DNA of 64,000 nucleotides from Adiantum capillus-veneris (GCA_014529385.2 CM043969.1:9401001-9465000); one strand, 5' to 3'; positions 19,154 through 30,622 are shown, counted from the first letter of the stretch. Numbers and translations are program-made. The notes: generated from the sequence alone by a model not told the origin.

Positions 19154-22100
19154 GGCTACAGCCTAAAGATAAATATGGCTATAAACACTGGTAATTCTGG
19201 GAAAAATTCAACAGAGTTTTCCTCAAAAAATTGACAGAATCGCGGTCCAAAATTGTCACAAGAGATCAGTAATGCATCAAAAGTAAAGCTCTCGGAGCAT
19301 AAGACATGCACATCAACCACTAACTGTGCATAAAAAGTTAAAAAGCTAACCCAAGACTGCCAACATGGCGTCAAATGCACCTAGCCCTCTCTATACATGT
19401 CCTATGGCGAGGCCACAAAAAAGGGGTACTCTAGCAACCTGTATCACCGAAAGGATCTCAACATTCGAGAATCCCCCAGCTCAAGAAAACCTCACGCTGG
19501 AAAGGGGGAAGTCGGAAAACCACCAACACACTCAATGAATGCCTCTCTGTAGCCCATTGATCTCACAGCACCCCTATCCCCTAATAAACACACACCCAGA
19601 CAACCTGTATGCAAACGACTACTTCTCGTGCATAGACTTGAACATCCCCGACTGCCCATACCCAACCTCCTCGCATGCAATCAGCTTCTACCTCTTTCAA
19701 AGCACCTTATACCAAGCAACACAACATCGACACCCTGATTTCACACACTTCATCACTTACAAAACTTTTGACATTCACAAATTCCTATGCAAAAAAAAAG
19801 AACCTGCTTGGCGGCCTATAATGTTTCCCCATAAGGTAAACTCATGCACTCGACACACCCTGAAAACACACATAAGGTTGATACATAACGAGACATGAGG
19901 ACGAGCGAAAATAATCATTGGTTTGCGAGTGGAATGGACCAATATCATGGCAGTATCCCATTAAAAGTTTGGACAATGATGGAGTCCATAATACAAGTGT
20001 TTTAGAGCATAATTGCTTCCCTTCTCCTGGATGATCCTCTACGAGCATAACCAGCCTCCAACCTTTCTCCCCTGCTCCCAACTGGCGACTTTCTTCCACT
20101 ACACTTCCCCTTATGATCTGCAGAGGTGGTCACTCTACTCCAAGGCCAATCTTTGGCGGCTCCTCACAGCCCACCTTCAATTGCAGCATTTGCCTCCCCA
20201 GCACCTGACGCTTTGTACAGCCCTTGTAAAGCCCCATAGCCCTACACACCAACCCCTTCTCCCTCGGGCAACCAACCCTCAACTGGCGGCCCCCAGCCCG
20301 GTCTACTGCTGCTCATCACCCCGGTGATGGCCTTTTTCTCCCATCTGCTCCTACTGGCCACCCTTGGTGCTCCTCTGTGATGTCCCTCCTCTTGGCATGC
20401 CACCCCGTGGCCCTCCTTCCTCTATTCTCTACCCTGCTCCCGGCCCAGCGTCCCTCGTGACCTCCCTATGTGGTACCACCCTCGGCCCATTGCAGCCTCC
20501 TCCTCCCGGCCTCTAATTGGCGTGTCTTCCTTCCTGTAGCATCTGCTCCCTAGCCCACTGTCCGTGTTTGCTGCTCTCGGCCTCTACCAGCCATCTCCGT
20601 TTCCTCCACTTGGTCCCGGCCTGGCTCCGCCAGTTCTCCCCATGCAGCTCCTCACCTCTCCACTTGGCGGCCTTGCTCACCTGCAGCTCCTCACGACTTG
20701 TCACCTAATCCCCTCAAGGTGGCCCTCCTGCAGCGCCCTTGAAGGCCCGTCCTCCTCTGCCTGCTGTTGGATATGGCAGCCCGCCATCCTCCCTTCAACA
20801 GCCCCTGCCGACTCCGTGTGGCCCCTTTGGCGGCCCCCCCAATATGGCACCTCAGCATGCAATGCCGCCACCTTAGCCACTTGAGGCCTCCAGCCCTCAT
20901 GCAGACAACGCCCTCCTTCCAGATGGCGCCACCTTCTATCAGCTGCAGCACGTTTTTTAGCATGACCACTTTTTAAGAAAATATATATATATATATTGCT
21001 TTTGGAATTATAACTTGGACCATGTTCCCGCGAGCAAAGCAATCTGCGTCGTGTTGTCGTCTTTAGCTCCGACTACCTTGATATCCGCATACCTTGATTC
21101 CGATCTGACCACCAAAGAGATTCCCCTAAATAGTGACTGCTGCGGTCGACCATCCATGTATAGCTTTGCATCCCTTAGCACAATGATCTGTGCTCGTGCG
21201 CCAAGGTCAACATGGCCGCAAAAAAACACATGTATCTCCGCATAGAAAATATCGGGGCATCGAGATACCCGGCGACGACAAAGTGATGACTACCAAGACC
21301 ATCACAATCTTCGATCCCGGTGAACTTGTCCACCAAATGGGCACACACGCCATTAAGCTTTCGGCTAGTAGAGCTCCAAAAAACCATGAGTTGACCTGCG
21401 AAGTGTCACATATGGCATACATATCTCAATGGAACTGGCTCAAATCTGCATTCGCTACCCGCTGAAGCATTCTCCGATCACCCTACCTGATGTCATGCAC
21501 CTGCTGCTGGCACCTTCCATGGTCCGACACACCTTGGGTGCAGCAACGCTATCGACCCTCACAAAAGGTTATGCATACAAGAAACCAGCCCAGTCTCAGA
21601 AAGGGCCTCCAAACCGAGTCTCAGAAACAGTCGAGACTGCCAGAAATAAGGCAAATTGGCTCCACAAAAGGTACATATGGCAGTTTCTGCAACTCAACGT
21701 ACATCCATTGTCAACAATACTGCAAGGTGCAATATACGTGCTCAAACAGGCGCCAAACAAAATGTACAAGCAGTAAACAAACCCCTGCCCAGGAGTAAAA
21801 CCGCTCTCAAAATAGCTCAAGCACTATCAAAAGTGCCAAAATAATGCATATGCGCATCAAATACTCCTATTGAAATGTGTGTTGATGCTAAACACTGCAA
21901 CCTGTAAGAAACCTGAATGTCTTGTATGTATGTAAGAACCTGTGAGGAGATGGATGCCTGAAAAAAAAAACCCGAGACAATGTCGATGCCAAAAAGTGCT
22001 CCTAATCAACCCATAAACACCATCTCAATAACACATAATAGCCATAAAACGGATGTAAACCATCCCAAAATAGTCTCTGAACAACTTGCACCTGTGTCCT

Positions 22101-22331
22101 GTACCTGTACATGTAGCTGTAGCAAAAGTGGAGCTGAAAAATAAAACTCCTAAAGCGTAGCTCGGATGAAGATTTCGACTGCACAAACAGCTTTGAAAGG
22201 GGGGTAAAACCCTAAAACACCTGGTGGAAACGCTCTTGGAACGCTGAATTTTTCGATGCCGAAATCAGAAACCTGTTTGTACTTTTGAAAGTGCGTGCAT
22301 ACGGACGCAAAAAACAGCAAGCACAAACCCT
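19154..22331 (-). other. Unusual 3.2 kb insert between copia PBS and gag
   Basis: Copia leaders are normally short, but here about 3.2 kb separates the PBS from gag. 20030-20960 is markedly GC-rich and pyrimidine-skewed on the plus strand, unlike all neighbouring DNA. 21000-21470 has several overlapping open frames on both strands with no domain I can name. 21470-22140 is anonymous. It may be captured host DNA or a nested element without clear ends. I see no terminal repeats. Confidence 0.4.
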
Positions 22332-22343
22332 GCTCTGATACCA
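22332..22343 (-). other. Copia primer binding site
   Basis: TGGTATCAGAGC on the minus strand, complementary to the 3' end of plant initiator tRNA-Met, 2 bp inside the 5' LTR. Confidence 0.95.
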
Positions 22344-22345
22344 GT

Positions 22346-22379
22346 TGAAGGTGCCACGGGAAGCGTGTACTAGTGCAAG

Positions 22380-22478
<99 letters not shown>

Positions 22479-22623
22479 CCTGCTTTGGGTGGAGCGCATT
22501 GAGCAACGTAATCCTGTTGCAGCTCCTTATTCTATTGTATTAAAGAATAAGTTTATAATTGTTAAGTTAGTAGATGGGTTAGTAGTAAGTGGGATGTCCA
22601 ACCAGCTGGCATGAATCCCAACA
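22346..22623 (-). repeat. 5' LTR of minus copia
   Basis: 278 bp, TG...CA. The length excess over the 3' LTR comes from a GA tract of about 97 bp at 22382-22478. Confidence 0.9.
22382..22478. repeat. (GA)n microsatellite in the copia LTR
   Basis: About 48 GA units. The partner LTR has only a short, interrupted tract at the same place. Confidence 0.95.
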
Positions 22624-23152
22624 CATGACACATGGCAATCTCCTCAAGCTTCCCAACTTCCCATTAGTTCTTAGCTTTTTCCCTAAGGAGGAGGACTTCT
22701 CGAACAATTTTCCCCGATGCATAACTTGCTGCTCCGGTCATCGAATGATGCACCGTAACACACGGCTTGAATCCCATCACCTCGGCTATGTTCAAAAATG
22801 TAAAACCTCAGCATTTCTAATCTTAGACCCTAAAGTTGTCCCAATTTCTTTTGTCGCATGCACTTGCCATCACCTTCTAAGTTGAGACCGCCCACTTTGG
22901 ATGCCCATAACTCATGATGTGCAAGTCTGATTCACGAGCTACAAAGCACGGCTGAAAATACTTATTAAAAACCATATTTTGGAGTCTTGAACAACCCAAA
23001 ATATCTTGGCAAAATCACACCTTTGTACATGAATTTTTACATGGTCACTTCCAAGACTTATAGGGCTATGTACACATATATACATGAGGCTGGTGGGCAA
23101 GCTGTTTGGCATGACTTAGTGAATTTATGCTCATCCAAAAAAATACATGACA
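22624..23152 (-). repeat. 3' LTR of minus gypsy, inner part
   Basis: Continues the LTR after the copia insertion and matches 29564-29906. Its 22645-22798 segment is in reverse orientation relative to the other LTR (29418-29563). Confidence 0.85.
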
Positions 23153-23587
23153 TAGCTTGCCAACCCTTCCTTGCCTACTTGATCATTCATGACAAGCAAA
23201 GGTTCCTAGGGTGAACAACTATTGCAGCTCATTCCCAAAAACCTCATTTACATTCTCAAATGTCTCCACATTGTCTTCCTTTATTGATAGCATCTCATTT
23301 GTCATGATTGTCATCAAATGGGCCAAGTATTTCTTCAATCTGTAACCATTAATACAATATTTATGTTGAGCACCACTTGAATCTGCCAACTAATATGTGT
23401 CATTATCAAATTTGTTCACAACTAGTAAAAGGACCTTCCCACTTGATTTAAAACTTTTTTTGAAAGGTATTGTCCAACCTACTATTGTATTGCAACATCA
23501 GATCACCCTTTTCAATTCCCTTATCCTGTGCACATTCATTAGCCTTTCGCTGAGCCTTCTTTGACACTTCTTCATAATAGCTCAAAG

Positions 23588-24644
23588 CTAAAACTCTATC
23601 AAATTGCGAACATTGTAAATCTTACTGACAAGTGTCTCTTTGCTCTTCATCTCCCAATGACAATAAATTGAGTGCAGGAATCTCCACTTCAATAGGCAAT
23701 AAAGGTTCCTTTCCATAAACCAAGTGGTAAGGAAAAAGTCATGTGCTCTTTTTGACTGCAGTTCTGAAGGCCCATAATGCACAAGGAAACTCTCAATCCC
23801 AAGGCTTCCCATGTTTTTTGTTCATCTTTGTCAAGATCTTCACTAACTCTCCATTGCACCTCTCATTGAGACTATTGCATTGTGGCTAATAAGGAGAATT
23901 GTACCTATGCTGTATATTGAGCTTCTCGCATAAGAAATCAAACAGCTCTCCTGTAAATCTTGGTCCTCTATCAAAAAGTAGCTCTAAGGGCACACCAAAC
24001 TTACAACATATATGCTCATAGACAAATTTCCGCATTTCTTTACTAGTAATTTGTTTGACAGCCTTGGCTTCTGCCCATTGTGATAAATAATCTACTACTA
24101 TCAAAATGTAAGCATTTCTTTTGCTAGTCATAGGTAGGGGTCCAATAGCATCAAGACCCCATTTTTCAAACACATCAAAAGCTAGAATTGTCTGTTTTTG
24201 ACTTCAAAATTTTGGCAAGGCAAACAAGACGCACCAATGGTTAACATCTTGTTGAATGATTGGCCATACATAGCCTTCTTGCAAAATTTTATGCAACATG
24301 ATCTTCATGGCAAAATGGCCTCCACAAGATCCCTCATGATTTTCTTCCAAGATCTTGTAGATTTCCTCTTTCAAGGGCACACAACGAAAAACCAAATCGC
24401 TTCCTTTCATGTAAAGCACATCATCAAGCATTTTATATTTCCTAGCTTTTCTTATAAAATCATACTTTTTGGAGGATGGTAAACCTTCAGGTAGGACACC
24501 TGTCAACAGAAAATCCATCTCCTTTGATAACACTTCCCTCCCATGATATAAAAGGGCATTTTCCTTTAGCACAAACACACAAGTGATCATTTCTTGGGCA
24601 GCATCATGAGCTTCTTCATTTTGAGACCTCTCAATATGCTGCAA
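23588..24644 (-). pseudogene. Gypsy integrase
   Basis: Zinc-binding region: HEGSCGGHFAMKIMLHKILQEGYVWP...HW, with the CxxC pair shifted out of frame by one base. Core: MFEKWGLDAIGPLP, ILIVVDYLSQWAEAKAV and LLFDRGPRFTGEL (family VSDNGTQF; Asp kept, Asn replaced). A TAG falls near 23886, where the third acidic residue should follow. A further tail fragment lies at 23812-23588. It corresponds closely to the better-preserved integrase at 51110-52440. Confidence 0.88.
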
Positions 24645-24960
24645 ACTCCATATATGCTTTGAACTTTTTGAGCAATGATTTCACCTTGAAGCATAAATTC
24701 TTCAGTTTAGGATTCTTATTCTTCCATACTCCCAATACTTGCTTCACCACTAGCAAGGCATTGTGCAAACCACCTTCAAGAGCCATGTATTCTACTTCAA
24801 TGTTTCTTTTTGCATCAAGTTTCAGCCCTTGCTTCCTTACAAGTTTTCCTTGTGCATCAAAAATGACTACGCCTCTAGAAGCAATATCATGACTTCTTCA
24901 ATAAGAACCATCAAAGTGTAACAGTGAAGCATCAAAAATGTCAAGAGTCTCAACTTTATT
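24640..24960 (-). pseudogene. Second (archaeal-type) RNase H of the gypsy element
   Basis: Minus-strand codons read HFDGSY, then a stop, GVVIFDAQGKLV, a NIEVEYMALEGGLHNALLVVKQ block and VWKNKNPKLK. This is the pattern FDGA..GG...N..AEY..L..GL...VKQ seen in the additional RNase H of Tat-lineage elements and in the copy at 50730-51110. Confidence 0.75.
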
Positions 24961-25079
24961 CTTTCTTACCACTTCTTCTTTAACCAAAACAGGAGTGTCT
25001 TTATAAGTGCGTAAATTTGCCAGGGTAGCCCGAGTACTCTCTTCCACCAAAAAGGTGAATTAAACTCTTGAAGTTTAAT

Positions 25080-26163
25080 AACCCATCTCATCACTATTTT
25101 TTATATATTTGAATTATTAAACAATTGGGAAGCAATGAATAACTGGTGAGAAAGGTGAATGACTTTTGCAGCAAGTAGTGTCTGAATCGTCTGCAAGCAT
25201 ACACCATACTGGTCTCATCACCAATTCAATTTCAGAGAAATCTCTTTCATGAGTCTTCACTCTACTAGCATAATGAACAAGCTTCATACATTGAGATTCC
25301 TTTCCCTTTTGCAATAACATGGCCCCCATGGCATCATCTCCCACTGATGGATTAACATAAAACTCCTTTTCTTAGTAGTCAGGAGCTTGCATAATGGACA
25401 GTGTACTCAAAACCTCTTTGACTCTGTCAAAAACATCATCACAATCACGCGACCACTCCAAGGGATCATTTTTAACTGCTTGTTGCAATGGATACAATAG
25501 TTGTGATGCCAAAGTTATGAAACGAGACATATATTTAACCTTCTGTATGAAAGTGGCCAACTTTCTAGTATCTTTTGGAGTTGATAGCAACAAAAAAGCC
25601 TCCATTTTCTCTTGATATACTTGAATCCCATTTTTTGAAATCACATGTCCAAGAAGCTTTACCCGTGGCTGCACCAAATGACATTTTTTAGGGTTTAATT
25701 GACCCCCGCATTCATCATACCTTGCAAAAGTCATTTCAAGCTTTTGAACATGCTCTTTCCTTAAACTGTATATGAATCCTTTGACAGACTTCCCAAGGAA
25801 CGGGGTAAGGACCCAATCCACTTTTCTTTCAAAAGGTTTAGGCCCATTTGTCAACCCAAAAGGAAGGCATCAAAAGCAGAAACAATCCCATGGCATGATA
25901 AAAGTAGCCTTTTTTTGGTCTTCAAGAGAATGGATAAGCTGAAAATATCCTGAATAACCATCACAGACATTGTATCTTTCAAAACCAACCATTGCATCTA
26001 AAAGTTGATCAATGAAAGGCAAAGGGTAAGGATCTTTCTTCGTCACTGCATTTAATGGCTTGTAATCAACACAAACTCTCCAACGCCCATCTTTCTTTGG
26101 AGTGACCACTACAGGGCTCACCCATTTAGCATTATCAACTGGCACAATGAACCCTGCATCCAA
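25080..26163 (-). pseudogene. Gypsy reverse transcriptase and RNase H
   Basis: RT blocks in order: MDAGFIVPVDNAKWVSPVVV, TPKKDGRWRVCVDYKPLNA, YPLPFIDQLLDAMVG, CDGYSGYFQL and TFIMPWDCFCF, then a frameshift near 25865. The segment that should hold the catalytic [FY].DD reads VLTPFLGKSVKGFIYSLRKEH, so the DD pair is lost. Then GGQLNPKKCHLVQP, LLGHVISKNGI and FIQKVKYMSRFI. RNase H follows at 25344-25117 (GDDAMGAMLLQ, YASRVKTHERDFSEIE). Several stops and shifts. Confidence 0.88.
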
Positions 26164-26417
26164 AAGGTTACTACTTCTTCCTTTAAAGAATTCATTTGCT
26201 CCTTACCCATCCTTCTTAATTTTGATCATATTGTCTTTACCCCTTCAACTAGTTCAATCTTCACAGGATCCCCAACAAAACCCCTTCTTTCCTGATATGA
26301 AGTGATGAAAAGATCTGGAAACATGTCCAACAGTTTTAAGTACTCCCTTCTTTCTCCTTGCATCAAATCAATACTCAGCATATTTTGAATCAACTCTCTC
26401 TTCAATGGAAATTCCTA

Positions 26418-27010
26418 TTAAGGTTGCATCAACTCTTCAAGTTGCTCTAAATGGCTTGAAGCATTTATATTCCCTGACACTTGCAACATTTCACCCACTT
26501 CCCTCTTCTCCTCGTCCAACAACAAGAATGACACTTCACCCTCATCACTGGAGCTGGAAGTAGAGCCATTTTTTGAATCTTCAGAACTATCTTCACTAGT
26601 AACTTCGGATTCATCATTCTCACTCACATATTCTAGTGCCATAGGTTGCTTGTTGGTAGTCATATCAAACACCCTCTTTTCCCCCTTCCTGCCATACACA
26701 CAGATTGTGCCCTTGCCCCAATCTTGCACAACACCAACAACTCTCAACCAAGGTCATCCCAAAATGAGAGGAAAAGCTCCCAGGCCATCTGGCATAACAT
26801 GAAATTTTACTATAACCTTCACGTTAAAGACTTCAACTTCCAACTTCTTAATCATCCCAAACACTTCACTTTGGCATGGTTTGCTAGTCGAATCCAAAAC
26901 CCAGAGCTTCCGCATATAATGAGACCCAATCTCTCGACACATGACTGTGTGATTACACAAACTTAAGCACCTTTATCAATGTAGGCCTCTCCCATGGCCA
27001 CACCTTTGTG
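26418..27010 (-). pseudogene. Gypsy protease region
   Basis: Near 26965-26990 the minus strand reads AYIDKGA followed by a stop, where an IDTGA-type active site is expected. 26754-26960 and the frame after it give GLGAFPLILG.PWLRVVGVVQDW, the typical C-terminal retropepsin block. A serine/glutamate-rich linker to RT follows (SEDSSEDSKNGSTSSSSDEG). Inactive. Confidence 0.75.
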
Positions 27011-27539
27011 CTAAGCGTTCACCATAGGACAAATAGCGGGTAACTCTCCCACAGCCAACACTCTGACTGTCCATGATTCCGCTCTTTCTCTGGATTCACT
27101 AATGACGTTCATTTCCTCTTGAGTTTGGGCACCATATTCATCAACTATCCAAAAGTACAATCTACTTTCCTCCCAATCAAGTCTTCCTTTAAACTATAAG
27201 CTGTTTGACCTTCTCCCAAAGGTAGATCTGCTACTTCAAACTGTCTACGAGGTCTTCTCTTCCTCTTGGCTTTTGCATCATTTCCCTCTTTCTATTTCCC
27301 TTTATTTTTGCTAGGACCAGGTGCAGCATAGCCTTTCCTCTCTCTTTTGCCCACATACAGCACATCTGCTTCTTTTTTTCAACCTGCAAAATACGCACAT
27401 GACCACCAGAGGTTGATGCTTGCTTTTCCTATTCAGTACCTTGATCTCCCTGTATATCCAATGCATAATAATTATCTCTGTTAGGAATCTACTGGGGGAG
27501 TGGGAACATATCACCTCCCATCCTTATTTGATTTGAACA

Positions 27540-28290
27540 ATAAGTGCTGATGTGACCTTGTTCACCACAATTATAACAAGTAGGAATGAACCTCCTCTAT
27601 GGATCAAAGACGCCTTGTCCACAATCTGCATTAGCATTAGGCTGATCTTCACATGCCTGAGCCATCCCTCTACCACGATCGCGACCACGACCACCTCCTC
27701 CTCCAAGGACACCGAGTCACAATTCTTGAATTATGATCATCATGTCTTACATATTCCACTGTAACTGTTCAGCATTAGCAACCCTTTGAGAAGGTTGGGC
27801 TCCAACCTCTACCTAATTTTTTTCCTTTTGGCCACCATTACTTTGCACAGGGACATTTCCCATACTCATTGAGTCTTTGATCCTTCCATTCTTTCTCTCT
27901 GGTGATAGTGACTTCTTCCTCAAAGGTGGCGGGCCTTTTCAGCTCAACTTTGAACTTCATAATTTCTTTTAATTTTGCCACAAAATGGTTCTTCTTTGAC
28001 ATGGATGGAAGGATTTCATTTCCCAAAGCTCGTGCCCATTTATCCCATAAAAAACGGGTGAGTTGTATGACAGAATCATCAACACTCTGATTACTCTTTT
28101 GAGTGTACCCCAAAATTTCATGCCAAACTTCATCAGGTACTTCAATGGATCTGCAATGTTCCAGGAAAGCTTGCTTCACACAATTGTAGTCCAAAACTAC
28201 CCCTGTAGTTTGTGTCTGCACCAACTCTTCATGATTGTGTAGCCAAACTTTTGCCTCATCCTGTAAATTGTATTGCAGCAGCCGCAACAA
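27540..28290 (-). pseudogene. Gypsy gag
   Basis: 28290-27838 is a retrotransposon gag core (LQYNLQDEAKVWLHNHEELV, VKQAFLEHCRS, FLWDKWARALGNEI). A zinc knuckle CYNCGEQGHISTYC, a good C-x2-C-x4-H-x4-C box, lies at 27540-27581 in another frame. A glycine/arginine-rich stretch near 27670 precedes it. The N terminus of gag upstream of 28290 is interrupted. Confidence 0.82.
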
Positions 28291-28685
28291 TATAGTTTGG
28301 TCTAGTATATTTTACAGTAAGCAATTGACTTCCAATTTTTTGATAAAAGTCTGTGCATTCTAATTAGGCAATCCATGAAACTATGGGAACTCGTCCGCCA
28401 TGTTTGATTGCCATAAAAACACTTACATGTAACGTTGAAAGCTCAAGGGATGTCGATGGATCGCTCCAGTACCTAATCCACTTCACTTTGGGTAGCTCAG
28501 CCCCCAGTGCTTGGCTTCACAAAACCTCATGACCCTCCAAAGGCTGCAATCCCAATTATACGACAGCCTCAAGTGATGTCCACAATTTGCACATACATAG
28601 GCAATTGTCCATAAGTACCCACACCCCTTTGACATTCTCTGCTTGCAGAATAGACATATTTCACAGGAATTGGAGCATAGAAGCA

Positions 28686-28708
28686 CTTGATCCTCCATGG
28701 GGGCACCA
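28686..28708 (-). other. Gypsy primer binding site
   Basis: Minus strand TTTGGTGCCCCCATGGAGGA, next to the end of the 5' LTR. The same word, TTGGTGCCCCCACGGAGG, follows the 5' LTR of the plus-strand Tat element at 46731. I could not assign the tRNA. Confidence 0.7.
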
Positions 28709-28711
28709 AAA

Positions 28712-29906
28712 TGATTCTAGAGTGCAAACAAGAAGGAAAATGAATGCCTCTATAGCCTTGCATGAGCCACACCGTTGGAAGGAATAACTATTGCACGGTC
28801 AAAAACACATGTGGTAACCACCTGTGGGAATTTATGAAAAACCCTTCAAGCATGAGACACACTCAAATTAGGATAAACCAAGGACATCATGACAAAGCTC
28901 GTCTTGTGGAGATGTCCGTAGAGTATCTATAGGCAAAAAACAGATGAGAAATGAAGAAGTTATGGCCACTTGAATATGGAGGTGTCCTTTCTCTTGCTCA
29001 GAAATGAGCTCTCTAGGAGTTGTGTAGGTGTTGCAGCTATTAAAATGGGGGATTTCTTATCTTTTATCCCCAAGATTTCTATCTCTCTTCTTAGCTGATA
29101 AGGCTCTCTCTCAAGACATCTTTGAATTGGCTCCTTTTAGGCCTTTTTGGGGCAAAAAATGAGCTGCCATTGACCCTTTGACCAAGGAATGGGGTAGGGA
29201 CAAGTGGTCGGGGACCAAAAAAAGTGGCCAGGCACCTATCTAGGCACGGTGAATAGAAAAAATGCACCATCTCCCTTCCCATGAGCCCACGAGCCCCCAT
29301 AGCCAAGCCTTGAGAGAGCTCCTCTCACCTTTGATACCCTATAGTGGGCACCCAATGTGCCCTATATACCCCCCACTTTTCGTTTTTCTCTTCTCCTGTG
29401 GGATAATCCCCATGAAACATGGCCGAGGTGATGGGCTTCGAGCTGTGTGTTACGGCCGGTCATTCGGTGACCGGAGCGGCAAGTTATGCCTCGGGGAAAA
29501 TTGTCCGAGAAGTCCTCCTGTTTAGAGGAGAAGCTGAGAACTAATGGGAAGTTGGGAAGCTTAATCTTAGACCCTCAAGTTGTCACAGTTTCTTTTGTCA
29601 CATGCACCTTCCATCACCTTCTAAGTTGAGACCGCCCACTTCGGATGCCCATAACTCATGATGTACAAGTCCGATTCACGAGCTATAAAGAGGGGCTGAA
29701 AATACTTATTGAAAACCATATTTTGGAGTCTTGAACAACCTAAAACATCAGCATTCAAGCTTGGAAAAATCACACCTTTGTACATGAAGTTTTACATGGT
29801 CACTTTCAAGACTTGCAAGGCTATGTACACATATACACACGAGGCTGGTGGGCAAGCTTTTTGGCATGACTTAGTGACTTTATGCACATCCAAAAAATTC
29901 CTGACA
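28712..29906 (-). repeat. 5' LTR of minus gypsy
   Basis: 1,195 bp. On the minus strand it runs TGTCAGGAATT...TAGAATCA. It pairs with the split 3' LTR at 14921-23152. Confidence 0.85.
29418..29563. repeat. LTR segment inverted relative to its partner LTR
   Basis: These ~146 bp are the reverse complement of 22645-22798, while the LTR sequence on both sides is in direct orientation. Both copies are bounded on one side by AAGCTT. Confidence 0.9.
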
Positions 29907-30125
29907 ACATGGTCATTGAAGGGATTGATTAAGGTTTTGTGCCTTAGCACCATTGCCCAAACTGCCCATGTAGTGTTACATGTGGGTAGATCACTAGCAT
30001 ATGGTACATTTTGGACTAGCTTCTATGGCAAGGCTCTGGCCCAAATCAGGATGCATGCCTTTATTGGGTCCACAGACCCTGAGGCAATAGCACATTCCCT
30101 ACTTCTTGGTTCCCCAATGCACTAG
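29907..30125 (+). pseudogene. Right half of the unidentified split reading frame
   Basis: Continues the frame that ends at 14920. It reads TWSLKGLIKVLCLSTIA... to SLLLGSPMH and stops at 30123-30125. It contains AYGTFWTSFYGKALAQIRMH, which I do not recognise. The smooth codon continuity over the ACAT duplication shows that the sequence was one frame before the 15 kb insertion. Confidence 0.45.
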
Positions 30126-30341
30126 AGAGATACAAACACATGGCAGAGTCAGTTTTGGACACACCCAATGAATAATGTAATCTTTCTATTTTGATGTGTT
30201 AATGAAAACCTAGTGATTACCTTTCTATCTTGTGTTCTCTTGTATTTATGTATCATTTACTTATAGCATTGAAAAATATGAGTTTTCCTTTAGAAATTTA
30301 TTGGAATTCTCCTTTGTAAGTCTAATGGGTAGACCAATATC
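30126..30341. other. Intergenic, nothing recognised
   Basis: AT-rich sequence after the split frame. No gene or repeat seen. Confidence 0.5.
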
Positions 30342-30622
30342 GCATTGGGGGGTGGGTGTGCAAAAAATTAATGTTCATTGAACCTATTGCTCCCTTAGCC
30401 TCCTAAGGGGTAGAGGAGTGCATTTAGGGGCCAAAAAATCTTGGCCACAAGGGCATGCAAATCAGGCAAATAGGGGTCACTAATAGGGACCCTTGTTTGG
30501 TTGATCTATTTGCCCTTATGGCTAGGCATTTTTGCCCCTTAAATGCACTCCTTTACCCCTCACAAGGCCAATGAAGCATGAATTTCAATGAAATTTGAGT
30601 GTGTAACCCACCCCACCAATGC
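30342..30622. mobile_element. Foldback / MITE-like inverted repeat element
   Basis: About 281 bp with long imperfect inverted arms. GCATTGGGGGGTGGGT at the left pairs with ACCCACCCCACCAATGC at the right. Inward, GGGGTAGAGGAGTGCATTTA pairs with TAAATGCACTCCTTTACCCC. No coding. No clear target duplication was found. Confidence 0.65.

Larger units (their letters stand above)
15602..22623 (-). mobile_element. Ty1/copia element (minus), TSD CATGA
   Basis: Full-length by structure. The 5-bp target duplication CATGA is at 15597-15601 and 22624-22628. LTRs at 15602-15806 and 22346-22623 both run TGTTGGGATTC...CCTTCA on the minus strand. The PBS TGGTATCAGAGC (initiator tRNA-Met) is at 22332-22343 and the PPT at 15807-15823. 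Minus-strand gag, PR, IN, a truncated RT and RNase H lie at 19153-15876. A 3.2 kb stretch between PBS and gag is unusual. It is inserted in the 3' LTR of the gypsy element, so it is younger than that. Confidence 0.93.
14921..29906 (-). mobile_element. Tat-like Ty3/gypsy element (minus) with nested copia
   Basis: Direct repeats flank a minus-strand gag-PR-RT-RH-aRNH-IN set. The 5' LTR is 28712-29906 (1,195 bp). The 3' LTR is 14921-15601 plus 22624-23152 (about 1.2 kb once the nested copia is removed). The primer site lies at 28686-28708. ACAT abuts both outer ends (14917-14920 and 29907-29910), a 4-bp target duplication. A second, archaeal-type RNase H between RH and IN places it in the Tat lineage. 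Every gene has stops or frameshifts and the LTRs differ by roughly 10%, so it is an old, dead copy. Confidence 0.85.

Noticed and set aside
20013-21850. Plus-strand genes in the GC-rich block of the copia leader
   Set aside because: Several frames overlap on both strands with Pro/Leu/Ser bias caused by C-rich composition. None has a recognisable domain or start context.
22150-22614. Long SLSLSL / ERERER open frames at 22.2-22.5, 31.1-31.4, 33.5-34.0 and 38.0-38.4 kb
   Set aside because: They are translations of GA/CT, CA/TG and TA microsatellites with no other coding evidence.
27660-27700. A seventh copy of the CGATCG palindrome near 27.68 kb
   Set aside because: ACCACGATCGCGACCACGACC there is a Gly/Arg-codon run next to the gypsy zinc knuckle. 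It lacks the GGTAC/GTACC arms.
28436-28787. tRNA or small RNA gene near the gypsy primer site
   Set aside because: No cloverleaf was found. The word is complementary to a tRNA end only as a primer site.
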